Assembly: GCA_000482145.1 (NCBI GenBank)
Contig: AUXH01000210.1
Location: 1-28,077 of the forward strand
Direction: 5' to 3'
Source: Strigomonas culicis
Taxonomy: Eukaryota; Euglenozoa; Kinetoplastea; Trypanosomatida; Trypanosomatidae
DNA length: 28,077 nt
The translations under genes were made by a program, and so were the position numbers. Of this stretch, positions 18,882-26,654 are shown piece by piece. How positions within the stretch are numbered: position 1 is the stretch's first letter; every line of letters begins with the position of its first letter. A model generated the notes under the pieces. It was given only the letters and a program-made list of their open reading frames with translations. It did no database searches and was not told the origin of the DNA.

Positions 18882-19402
18882 CCACTGAACGCTATTATGT
18901 CAAGTATCAAGTTAAGGGAGATGAATATGATACAGACTATAAAACGCTTATTGAATGTTTTATTTGTATATAATATTCAGCGGTGAAAAAGTATAGAATT
19001 AAAAGAACGAAAAGTAAAATTGGAAAAAATGGGAAAAGAAAAACGAACAAACAAGCTAAAAAGACAAAAAGAAAGCAGATTGATTTGCTTTCCTTTGCTA
19101 TTATTTCTAACGATAAAAGCTTTTTTTTTTGTAATAATTAATCAAAAATAAAGATCAAGAGAGAGAGAGATCGAAGAGAAACAAACATAGACATCCTAGC
19201 AACACAACACATGAAACAATGAGAATAATAGAAGCCATTGTAATAGAGTATCTACCTAGCGAATCATAGAAATGTACTCATATATATTTTTTAAATGATC
19301 TTGTGAAGGTATAGAAATACAAGGAAAAGAAAAGTGTAAATAAATGTATATGTGGGTATGTATATGCATCGGATCCAAAAAAAATAATTGAAGTGTACAC
19401 TA

Positions 19403-19822
19403 TCACTCTTCCTCGTCGCTATCGCTCTCAGAGCCACTCGCCGACGACCCACTCTCGTTGCTGCCACTGCCACTGTGGTCTTCCTCCGTCTTCATCTTCT
19501 TCTTTTTCTTCTTTTCTTTATTGCGTCGGAGGCGCTTCGCACGGCGCGTGGCGAGCTCCGCGGCGCGCTGCTCGCGCTCCACCTGCCGCGCGCGGCGCGC
19601 CTCCTCCTCCTCCGCGTGTTTCTGCTTCTCACGCAACTTGTCGAGCCGCTGCTGCTCTTGGTCTTGCTGGAACCGTGCCTGCGCGTTGGTGCTGCCGCCC
19701 GCGCCGGCGATGGTGGACTTCTTTTTTGTGAGGTGCTTCGTCTTGGCGATGTGGAAGATGTAGGCCTCGTGCTCCGCGTCCAGCCGCGCCTCGCGTGCCT
19801 CGGGGGTCTCGGTGCTGCTCAT
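19403..19822 (-). CDS. Small charged coiled-coil protein, unrecognised
   Basis: A 139-aa protein with three parts. Residues 1-50 form an ordered-looking N-terminus (EHEAYIFHIAKTKHLTKKK). Residues of about 50-100 are a highly charged, probably long helix or coiled coil (RFQQDQEQQRLDKLREKQ onwards) ending in basic clusters RRAKRLRRNK and a Lys run. The last 30 residues are Ser/Gly/Glu/Asp-rich and end in DSDEEE. The basic clusters could be nuclear-localisation signals, and the Ser-acidic tail resembles casein kinase 2 target sites; both are inferences. The overall plan is common among small RNA-processing and ribosome-biogenesis factors, but no family was identified with confidence. The ATG at 19822 is preceded by a suitable splice acceptor. 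Confidence 0.75.
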   Translation of the reverse strand: MSSTETPEAREARLDAEHEAYIFHIAKTKHLTKKKSTIAGAGGSTNAQARFQQDQEQQRLDKLREKQKHAEEEEARRARQVEREQRAAELATRRAKRLRRNKEKKKKKKMKTEEDHSGSGSNESGSSASGSESDSDEEE

Positions 19823-20241
19823 GGGTGGCAGTGCTAGACACTACTCGAGGAAATGAAAACCCGTTCTTTTTTTTTTGTTTGTTTTGAAGAGGAAGAGGGG
19901 GAATGAAAATGAAAGGATCATGAAAGCCAATAGGCATGAGAAAGAACAACACCAAGAAGAGCAGCAGCGTATTTGCAGTTAAAGACAAGGAATTGTAAGT
20001 ACCGTTTTTTAATTCTGTAGGAGGCTCTAGAAATAGTACAAAACGGAAAACAAACAAACAAACAAACAACAAAAGTGACAATACAAATGAAGAAAAACAG
20101 AATAAAGTTGGCGACGAGATGGACGTCACCCAATCGCAACAGCAACAAAATGAGTGTACACAGTAATCATAAAAAAAGAGTTTTTTTTTTTTAATTATGT
20201 TAATCTTTTGGATCTATTGAAAACGAAAAAAAAAAGTGAAT
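19823..20241. other. Intergenic spacer, 915-aa gene to 139-aa gene
   Basis: AT-rich spacer, T-poor on the plus strand between about 19936 and 20166, with a CAAA tetranucleotide array at 20050-20069. Frames are open on both strands here, which the low T content explains (see findings). No confident gene. Confidence 0.5.
19866..19903 (-). promoter_or_regulatory. Putative trans-splice acceptor of the 139-aa gene
   Basis: A CT-rich tract on the coding strand at 19886-19903 precedes the first AG at 19867/19866. The resulting 5' UTR would be about 43 nt. Confidence 0.45.
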
Positions 20242-22989
20242 CTATCTTTTAAATCTAGAAGGTACATCCTTAAAAGATGAAGCCATCTTCTTCTGTTTGT
20301 ATATACTTGTCGCGTTGATACCATTCGTCCGACTCATCGCTTTTGCTGCTGTAGCGGCCGCCGTCGTCGTGGCGCTAACGTGCCTTTGCGTAGCCCCCGG
20401 CGTGACGGCTTTAGGGCCGCGCGACGGCGTGTTTACATCCACCTCTGTCACTGGAATGGGGCTCTGCTGGCGCAGCTGCTGCGTGGGGTTGGACTCGCCG
20501 CCAGGCGCTGCCGTTATGGTCGCCCCACTCGCGATGACGACACGACGCGGTAGGATAAACTCATTGCTCTTGCGGCCCCTCGAGACGACCAGCGGCGGCG
20601 CGGGTGGGGCCGCACGGCCTCCGCCATGGTGCTGCTGCTTCACCGTACTCTTGCCAGTCGTCGGTGGACCCGCTGCTGCTGCTGGTTTTGTCTGCGGAGG
20701 TGCGGTGATGGCAGTTCTGTCCGTGGCGGGGGTGTGGACGCGGTGTGCCTTCTTCGTCTCCGCTTTGCTGTCATGGTGACGGCGATGCTGGTGAAACGGA
20801 GGGTGGCGGACCTCTCTGGAGGAAGCGGGTCCTTCTCTCCCCACGCGGCTTCTTTCCTTTTCCGCTCTGTTCTTCTTCTCTGCCTTTGGCACGAGTGGTA
20901 CCTCGTCCTGCTGGTGGGGCGCTCTCCCCTTGTGCGGTTCGACCACATCCCTTTCTTCCTTTTCTCCCCTCCCCTTCTGTGGCGGCGGCGTGGCCGCCTT
21001 TGCGGCGACGCTTTCCGTCCCCGGAAACGGCGGGCCGCGCAGGCTCATGGGGAAGCTTGGCACCGGCGAGGGCGAGGCGGAGTTCCACGCGCGGTGCGCC
21101 GGCGGAGGCCGCGCACCAGGCGCCGCGTAGGCGAAGGCGGGCACCGGGCTCGCACTCGGTCCCCGGCGCGGTGGGCTCGCGCGCAGCGGGCGGCTGTGGG
21201 CCTGCCAGCCCGCCCCCGCCCCCGCCCCCGCCCCCACGGCGGGCTGCACCTCCACCACCACCACCGGCGGCGCGCCGCTCACCGCGTCGTGGCGAGCGTG
21301 ACGGCCACCTTCTGGCATGACCTCCTCCTCCGCCTCTTGTTGCGGCTGCGGCTGCTGTTGGACAGAGACGGACGGCGGCGGCCGCGACCGAGAGAGCACC
21401 GCCGCGATGGCGGCCGCCGCGGCCGGCGACCGCTCACGCAGGCGGAAGGACGGGGCGCCGAACTCGCCGCCCGGCGCGGCCACCACCGCCGGGATGGGGC
21501 TCGTGCGGGAGCGGTGGCGCTGCTGGCGCAGGATGCTCTCCGCGTCCTTCGCCCACGAGAAGGATTTGCGCCCCAGCAGATCCGACATGCGGCTCTCCGG
21601 CGGCGCAGGAGAGCCGGACAGGGTGGAGGGCAGCGGTGGCCGTGGCGGCAGCACCGCGTCCTCCTCTCTCTCTTCCCGACACCGCAGGTCGGTTTCAGCG
21701 TCGGCCAGACGCTGCGGTGGCTGCGGCTCACGGGGAAGGGAAGGCGCCGCCGCCACTGCGGGTGTGTCCCTCCCGTCCCCGTCGCCGTCGGAGTGGTGCG
21801 GCTCCGGCTCGGCGTGCACCTTCAGAATGATGACGGTCGGCCGAGGGGAGGCCGAGCGGCGGTGGTGCGGTGCCGGAGACGGCTGCGCCTCCGCCACCTC
21901 CGGCGGCGTGGCCCGCGCGCCACACGGGCTGTATACGACCCCGTAGAGGTCCGCGATCGCGCTCGGCCGCGGGCAGCTGCGGGACGGCAGGGGCGGCGGT
22001 GTGGAGAGCCGCCGCGCCGGCGCCTCCTGCGGTGGCTGGATCTCCACTTCGTACAGCACCGTCGGGCGTCCATCCGGCGCCGCGGGCTCCGCCTGCTCCA
22101 TTTTCACACGCTTGCTGCTCTCGTCGCGCGGCGCTTGTGCCGCCGCATCAAGGGGGATGTCGGCGTCTTCGACGTGGTGCGGCTCCGACTCCCCCGTCGT
22201 GCTTCCGTCGCGCGGCGCCTCCACCGCCGCCTCCATCGTGGTCGCCTCGTCGTCGTCCTTGTTGCTACCGCGACTGGCCCGCTCCCGCTTCCGTGAGGTG
22301 GACGGGGACGGCAGCGCCAACGGAGCCGCATCCGCCACCGATGCGAGCCGCGGCGCCGGGGACGGGGAGGACGACGGCGGACGCTCGGCCACCGCCGCTG
22401 GCGGCTCCGGCGAACACCGGTGGCGACCGTAGAGCCGCTGCCAGAGAACGCGGGTGCAGGCCGCGCGCGCGGCGGCGCGCTCCGGCGTGAGGTGGAAGGC
22501 AACGATGACGCCGCTGCGACGGCCGCCCGGCGGCGGGGGACGCTCGGTCGGAACGTGCCGGTACGCGTCTTCGCTCTCCAGCTCGCCGCTGCTGCGGTGG
22601 CTGCCGCCCGACAGCCGTGGCGGCAGCGGCAAGGAGGCGTACAGCGAGGTGTAGCCCGAGGACGTGGACGGCGCGGTTGTGGTGGCCGCTCGTCCTGGAG
22701 GCCGGGGGGCGTCACGTGCGGTCGTGGTCGAGGCCAGCCATGTAGCGGCGCGCGGCAGCTCGCCACGGCAGCGGTTCAGGCTCCGTGTGAAGCGCACACT
22801 TGGTGGCGGGTCCGCGGGTGTGATGCTGCCTTCCGCTTGGTGGGGGCCGTCGGCTGCGCTTCCTCCGCGTTCCGTCACATGCTGTGGTGATCTAGGTAAA
22901 GAAGAGGGAGACAAAGAAGGCGATGGTGGCGGAGGCGGCCGCGGGAGCAGAAACTTCCACTTGCTCTCCTTGGGGTCACAACCACTCAT
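20242..22989 (-). CDS. Large disordered Pro/Ser/Arg-rich protein, unrecognised
   Basis: A 915-aa protein of mostly low complexity: Pro-rich N-terminus (RPPPPPSPSLSPSSLP), many Ser-Pro and Arg-Ser sites, Gly-Ala repeat near residue 590, and a basic C-terminus ending SSFKDVPSRFKR. Islands that look ordered are few: VIVAFHLTPERAAARAACTRVLWQR near 160-185, DLYGVVYSPCG near 345, and RKSFSWAKDAESILRQQRHRS near 475. Internal echoes include APRD(G/E)S twice, EPHH twice and RPTV followed by a hydrophobic strand twice. There is no membrane segment. Many SP/TP sites would suit proline-directed kinases, and the composition resembles cytoskeleton-associated or RNA-binding disordered proteins; both are guesses. 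The ATG at 22989 directly follows a good splice acceptor, and the frame is uninterrupted with strong GC-rich coding composition. Confidence 0.72.
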   Translation of the reverse strand: MSGCDPKESKWKFLLPRPPPPPSPSLSPSSLPRSPQHVTERGGSAADGPHQAEGSITPADPPPSVRFTRSLNRCRGELPRAATWLASTTTARDAPRPPGRAATTTAPSTSSGYTSLYASLPLPPRLSGGSHRSSGELESEDAYRHVPTERPPPPGGRRSGVIVAFHLTPERAAARAACTRVLWQRLYGRHRCSPEPPAAVAERPPSSSPSPAPRLASVADAAPLALPSPSTSRKRERASRGSNKDDDEATTMEAAVEAPRDGSTTGESEPHHVEDADIPLDAAAQAPRDESSKRVKMEQAEPAAPDGRPTVLYEVEIQPPQEAPARRLSTPPPLPSRSCPRPSAIADLYGVVYSPCGARATPPEVAEAQPSPAPHHRRSASPRPTVIILKVHAEPEPHHSDGDGDGRDTPAVAAAPSLPREPQPPQRLADAETDLRCREEREEDAVLPPRPPLPSTLSGSPAPPESRMSDLLGRKSFSWAKDAESILRQQRHRSRTSPIPAVVAAPGGEFGAPSFRLRERSPAAAAAIAAVLSRSRPPPSVSVQQQPQPQQEAEEEVMPEGGRHARHDAVSGAPPVVVVEVQPAVGAGAGAGAGWQAHSRPLRASPPRRGPSASPVPAFAYAAPGARPPPAHRAWNSASPSPVPSFPMSLRGPPFPGTESVAAKAATPPPQKGRGEKEERDVVEPHKGRAPHQQDEVPLVPKAEKKNRAEKERSRVGREGPASSREVRHPPFHQHRRHHDSKAETKKAHRVHTPATDRTAITAPPQTKPAAAAGPPTTGKSTVKQQHHGGGRAAPPAPPLVVSRGRKSNEFILPRRVVIASGATITAAPGGESNPTQQLRQQSPIPVTEVDVNTPSRGPKAVTPGATQRHVSATTTAAATAAKAMSRTNGINATSIYKQKKMASSFKDVPSRFKR
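21209..21235 (-). repeat. G5C tandem repeat with G-quadruplex potential
   Basis: On the coding strand four runs of five G and one run of three G are separated by single C bases, within the 915-aa gene. It encodes alternating Gly-Ala. Confidence 0.85.
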
Positions 22990-23753
22990 CTATCCACTTT
23001 GTTTGTGTTTGTATCTGAGAAAGAAAAAAGAAACAGGATCTGAAAATGTACTGTAGAGTCTAAAAAGCAGTATATAAAAAAAGCTCTTTTCTCTTCTGCC
23101 CTATTGAGTCAAATGATCGAATAAGGAAGCGAAGAATGTGAAGACCAATATGTAGAGGAGCAAGTCGAGCTGAATGAGTGCTCTTTTGCGAAAGTACATA
23201 CAATCACATTAGTTAATTCCCATTTGACACAGGCTTTATTGCAACATTTTATGCATGTTCACAATTGTTATGAGTAAGGTTCAAAATGACTGTGCGTGCG
23301 TGGGAGTCCATGCCAAATACAAACATTGTGTGTTCTTGGTCGCAAACAAAAAAAAATATGTGAAGTAGATTGAAGCAAAAAATGAAAAAGGAATCGAGGT
23401 CCAGTACTGCATGAAAAGTAATCAAAAACAAAGTCTTCGCTGTTGTAGGTGTACTGATGCCTCTCAATGGTCTGAGTTAAAAGATAATACAAACCAAAAA
23501 GGAAGATAAGGGACAAAAAACGAATAATAAAAATAACAACAACAATAATAAAGCACAAGATGACATTCAAAAGAGGAATTCAAAATCAAATTGATAAGGA
23601 CAAAAAAAAAGATCAAGAAAGGGAATAATGAAGCCTCCAACGTAAAATGTTATAGGCTTTTTTTTTTTTGAGAGGCACATGTACTTTACATTTTTGTGAC
23701 CAAGTCCTTTTGTTTTTAGTTTTTATTGTTTTCCTTCTTGCTCATGAGTAGTC
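22990..23753. other. Intergenic spacer, acylated-protein gene to 915-aa gene
   Basis: About 760 bases of AT-rich DNA, forming the 3' UTR of the acylated-protein gene and the 5' UTR of the 915-aa gene. Two overlapping short minus-strand frames (about 23249-23570) have AT-rich composition and hydrophobic low-complexity products, so they were not called. No structured RNA recognised. Confidence 0.6.
23015..23035 (-). promoter_or_regulatory. Putative trans-splice acceptor of the 915-aa gene
   Basis: On the coding strand a compact T/C tract ends in CAG at 23017-23015, about 25 nt before the ATG at 22989. This is one of the cleanest acceptor layouts in the window. Confidence 0.55.
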
Positions 23754-24335
23754 TCACTGGAGCTGTTCACTGTCGCAGACAAAGAAGTTAAACTCGACAT
23801 CGCTATCACACGTGTACACTTCTTGGTTGTTGTATGAGGGGTACTTAATGCTGCCCTTGAGGATCAGAACGGCTTCATTTTTTTTATTTTTGTTCCCATC
23901 CTCCACTACACCATCGCCGCGATCAAGAAACACAATGGTTTGATCGACGGAACCGTCGCGCCCGCGACGCGCAAATTCGTAGTGGAAGCTACCATCCCAC
24001 TTCTTTTTTTCCAATGTGCGCATGGCATACCCTAGAAATATCTCTGTAATATCACGTGCTTGCATAAAGTCCAGAGGTTTTTTATGGATGCCGTGCGTTT
24101 TTGCCTGATGAGGGTTGCTGTTGACTTTGATTAATTCTACGCGACTATTGAACATCCGCTCGTACCCAACCTTGTTGTCATATGCACGGTAGTTGCACTC
24201 GGAGAGGAGGTTTCGGAAGTGCTTGTTCAACGCGAGGGCTAGTGGGTTCATCTCCTTTATCGTGAGCATAGAGAACATGGACTCTTTTTCCTCATCTGTA
24301 GTTTCATCCACTTCTTTTGTCACACCACAGCCCAT
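23754..24335 (-). CDS. Putative N-acylated (MGCG) membrane-associated protein
   Basis: A 193-aa protein beginning MGCGVTKEVDE. Gly2 in this context suits N-myristoylation and Cys3 suits palmitoylation, as in kinetoplastid flagellar and pellicular membrane proteins. The rest looks like a single folded alpha/beta domain: helical NPLALALNKHFRNLLSE near 30-46, DITEIFLGYAMRTLEKKKWDG near 95-115, then strands (SFHYEFARRG, QTIVFLDRGDG, EAVLILKGSIKYPSY, DVEFNFFVCDS). No EF-hand, calpain triad or other known motif was seen. Its base composition is clearly less GC-rich than the large genes to its left. The start is fixed by the acylation motif and by an AG tract upstream. The family was not recognised; lipid attachment is inferred from the N-terminus alone. 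Confidence 0.78.
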   Translation of the reverse strand: MGCGVTKEVDETTDEEKESMFSMLTIKEMNPLALALNKHFRNLLSECNYRAYDNKVGYERMFNSRVELIKVNSNPHQAKTHGIHKKPLDFMQARDITEIFLGYAMRTLEKKKWDGSFHYEFARRGRDGSVDQTIVFLDRGDGVVEDGNKNKKNEAVLILKGSIKYPSYNNQEVYTCDSDVEFNFFVCDSEQLQ

Positions 24336-24386
24336 TCTTGTATGCTCTACTTGCTATCGTTAACAGTAAACTAGTTTCACATGTTA

Positions 24387-24426
<40 letters not shown>

Positions 24427-24656
24427 GCACATACCAACTCATTCTTCTGTGTGATCACAAAGAAAGCTTGGATCATGAATAACCGGAGTCAAAGCGCTTC
24501 AAGGCAATGGAGTAGAATACACAGTAATACAGGGAGACAATGAGGACTCTCCAAGCAAAACAGAGTGGAAAAAAAAACTGAGTAAAGTAAGTATAGTGTA
24601 AAAAAAAAAAAAGAGTAGCAATTTTGGAAATGATGGAAACAGTGTTCTTTATAGTT
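24336..24656. other. Intergenic spacer, TQT-protein gene to acylated-protein gene
   Basis: Short AT-rich spacer dominated by the 32-bp AG array at 24391-24422. The remainder is 3' UTR of the TQT-motif gene; nothing else recognised. Confidence 0.6.
24371..24422 (-). promoter_or_regulatory. AG/CT dinucleotide array acting as probable splice-acceptor tract
   Basis: Sixteen AG units on the plus strand (24391-24422) read as a pure CT array on the coding strand. The first AG after it is at 24372/24371, about 35 nt before the ATG at 24335. Both a microsatellite and a textbook polypyrimidine tract. Confidence 0.6.
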
Positions 24657-25832
24657 TTACTTCAGTTTGGGAAGTAACTGTTGTGACAGGCTTTTCTGCA
24701 TAGAGGGAATCGTGCTGCGAACTTCCCTCGTCTGTCTTCTTCTCTCGCGTTCTTCGAGAGGCATGCCGTGTACAGCATATAAAAATGACCTATTGGTCCT
24801 ATTTCTATCATATTTGTCGTTTTTGTTGTGATTACTGTATTCAAGGTTATCGGGGGTACTACCAATCTTAGACGTCGCGACAGAAGGAGCAGTGTCGGTG
24901 TTCTCTAGGGAGATACGCTTCTTGATGCCATCTGCATTTGAATGCTTGGCCAGGGGGTTGCTCTCCGGAACTGAAGGGAAGTGGACAGGGTTGCACTCGG
25001 CGGGAGAAGCTGATGGCACACTGATTCCGTTTTGAAGTGTGCCTTTTTGCTTGCTTTCCTGTACTGGCCGCAGTGTGTGCTTTTTTACTTCTGTTCTCTT
25101 GCTGCTGGTCATAGAGGCGGTACTGTCCCAAAAGAAGGCTGTTTTCTCCTCCATGGCGGCAAAGTAGATCGCGAACACATCTTCGAATGCTGCATCCCCA
25201 ATCGCTTGCAATCTTTGGCGTTCCACATTGTTCATAATCGTGATGCTTTCCGATGTAACGCATCGCTCCTTATTTAGTGTGTGCGCTTCCGAAGATGCAC
25301 CGTCGGTTTGTGTTGATTTGGTTATAGCCTTTTTCTCAGAGCAGACCGTTTGCGTGAAGGCGTCCATTTGTTTAATTAGCTTTTCTGTTTTTGCCGTGTT
25401 AGTCAGAAGACTGTCAACGTTCTCTGAAGAGGTGTCAAGAAGTTGTATATCAGTGTCCTTTATCGATTCAAACTGTTCTACGGCGTCAGGGACATTTTTC
25501 ATAGCTATTTCTTTCCACCTTTCACATTCTATTTGCGCCATGTGAAGCTTTCGTCGCAGGTAGTCTTTGTGCTGATCAAACGTGCGTGCAATGAGGTCAC
25601 GGGCAAGCTCTTGTTGATTAACTGAGACAAACTCAAGATTACAATTACTGTTTCTTTTAAGAATATCTTGTCTGGCAGAACCTAACTTACTTGGTAGCAA
25701 TAGCGATTTTATTTCTTCAAGTATTTTGGTTCTGCAAGCAATATAGGCGAGTTCATCTCCAGCGCTAGTGCACCGAGGCACAACTAAATTTTCAAGGCGT
25801 TCCACTTCACGCAGTAGTTGTTGTGCGGTCAT
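24657..25832 (-). CDS. Hydrophilic helical protein with two TQT (LC8-type) motifs
   Basis: A 391-aa protein. Residues 1-130 are helical and probably coiled coil (LLREVERLENLV; DYLRRKLHMAQIECERWKEI). They are followed by two TQT motifs 14 residues apart: DAFTQTV with Thr160-Gln161-Thr162, and KSTQTD with Thr174-Gln175-Thr176. KxTQT is the classic dynein light chain LC8 recognition motif. A second helix (NNVERQRLQAIGDAAFEDVFAIYF, about 205-228) follows, then a polar, probably disordered C-terminal 150 residues with basic clusters. No enzyme motif or membrane helix. A cytoskeletal or basal-body adaptor role is inferred from the motifs. The start at 25832 is chosen over 26000 because the intervening stretch is AT-rich and contains the splice acceptor. 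Base composition is much more AT-rich than in the large genes. Confidence 0.75.
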   Translation of the reverse strand: MTAQQLLREVERLENLVVPRCTSAGDELAYIACRTKILEEIKSLLLPSKLGSARQDILKRNSNCNLEFVSVNQQELARDLIARTFDQHKDYLRRKLHMAQIECERWKEIAMKNVPDAVEQFESIKDTDIQLLDTSSENVDSLLTNTAKTEKLIKQMDAFTQTVCSEKKAITKSTQTDGASSEAHTLNKERCVTSESITIMNNVERQRLQAIGDAAFEDVFAIYFAAMEEKTAFFWDSTASMTSSKRTEVKKHTLRPVQESKQKGTLQNGISVPSASPAECNPVHFPSVPESNPLAKHSNADGIKKRISLENTDTAPSVATSKIGSTPDNLEYSNHNKNDKYDRNRTNRSFLYAVHGMPLEERERRRQTREVRSTIPSMQKSLSQQLLPKLK

Positions 25833-25867
25833 TGTTTTTTGTTCTTTTTCTTGTATTTTGTATATCT

Positions 25868-25889
25868 CTTGAGCATATGGAAAAAAAAA
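25868..25889 (-). promoter_or_regulatory. Putative trans-splice acceptor of the TQT-protein gene
   Basis: A run of ten T on the coding strand (25881-25890 region) precedes the first AG at 25869/25868, leaving about 35 nt before the ATG at 25832. Confidence 0.45.
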
Positions 25890-26327
25890 AGCAACGGGGA
25901 TAACAATGACTGAAACCTTGAAGTTAGTGTATTTAACTAATATAGTATTTGAGTGAAAACAAGTGTACAATTTGAAAAGAAAGAAAGAGGGAGAGAACAA
26001 GCCAATAACTGTGTGTCATTGTGTACAACTAGTTTTCCACATTTCTTTGAACATGAAACCAATGTTTTTTTTTCTTTTCACCAGAGCAATGAGATGCATT
26101 GCGCGCACATATACGCTCACTCATTTTTGTTCTTTATTTTCAAAGATACTACATTTTGATGAAATAAAATGAAATAAGTGACTAAACTAATGAAATAACT
26201 CCCTAAATCTTTTTGATATTTCCTCTTGAATTACTAGCCTAAACTCCTTGTTCGCAGGAAAAAAAAACACTGTTATTTCTTTTATTTCATGAAAACTGAA
26301 AAAACAAAATCCTACAAAATAATAATG

Positions 26328-26361
26328 AAAATAAATAAATGAATAAATAGATAAATAAATA
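26328..26361. repeat. AAAT tetranucleotide repeat
   Basis: Imperfect tandem AAAT/AATA units (interrupted by G) in the spacer 3' of the 200-aa gene. Confidence 0.75.
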
Positions 26362-26600
26362 AGTTTTTTCTTTTTTTATTTAGTTTTTTTGTTGCATGTG
26401 TTGAAACGTAAAGTGCAATAAGTGCAATACGAGATACATGTTATTTTTCGAGTCAGCGAATGAAATTATTGAAGGATTTTCACTCTTCACACGTATCTAA
26501 GTATCTCAGTCATATCTTTAAGTTTTCAATTCTGTTATTATGATTATAAAACTTCCAAACCAATATTTTTTTTTGGTTCTTTTTGGGTATAAAAAAAGAA

Positions 26601-26635
26601 TTATTATTATTATTATTATTATTATCATTATTTGC
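26601..26635. repeat. TTA trinucleotide repeat
   Basis: Eight or more TTA units, then one interrupted unit, about 20 bases past the stop codon of the 200-aa gene on its 3' side. Confidence 0.85.
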
Positions 26636-26654
26636 TATGTTCTAACCATACACT

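Larger units (their letters stand above)
18699..19402. other. Intergenic spacer, 139-aa gene to giant ankyrin gene
   Basis: About 700 bases of AT-rich DNA holding the 3' UTR of the 139-aa gene and the 5' UTR of the giant gene. It has a CT-then-CA dinucleotide array at 18851-18881, an AG-rich patch near 19158-19172 and many A/T runs. No gene or structured RNA recognised. Confidence 0.6.
25833..26654. other. Intergenic spacer, 200-aa gene to TQT-protein gene
   Basis: About 820 bases, very AT-rich, with an AAAT/AATA array at about 26328-26361 and a TTA array at 26601-26629. It should be mostly the 3' UTR of the 200-aa gene. No gene recognised. Confidence 0.6.

Noticed and set aside
20626..22296. 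556-aa plus-strand frame opposite the 915-aa gene
   Set aside because: Extremely Arg-rich with no ordered segments, and against the direction of all other genes. The minus-strand frame is longer and has a proper splice acceptor, although its own disorder makes this the least clear case.
23249..23570. Two overlapping short minus-strand ORFs in the spacer
   Set aside because: AT-rich, hydrophobic Phe/Ile/Leu composition typical of translated spacer, with no acceptor nearby.
25833..26000. Upstream ATG extending the TQT protein by 56 residues
   Set aside because: It translates the pyrimidine tract and putative splice acceptor; the codon pattern begins at MTAQQ.
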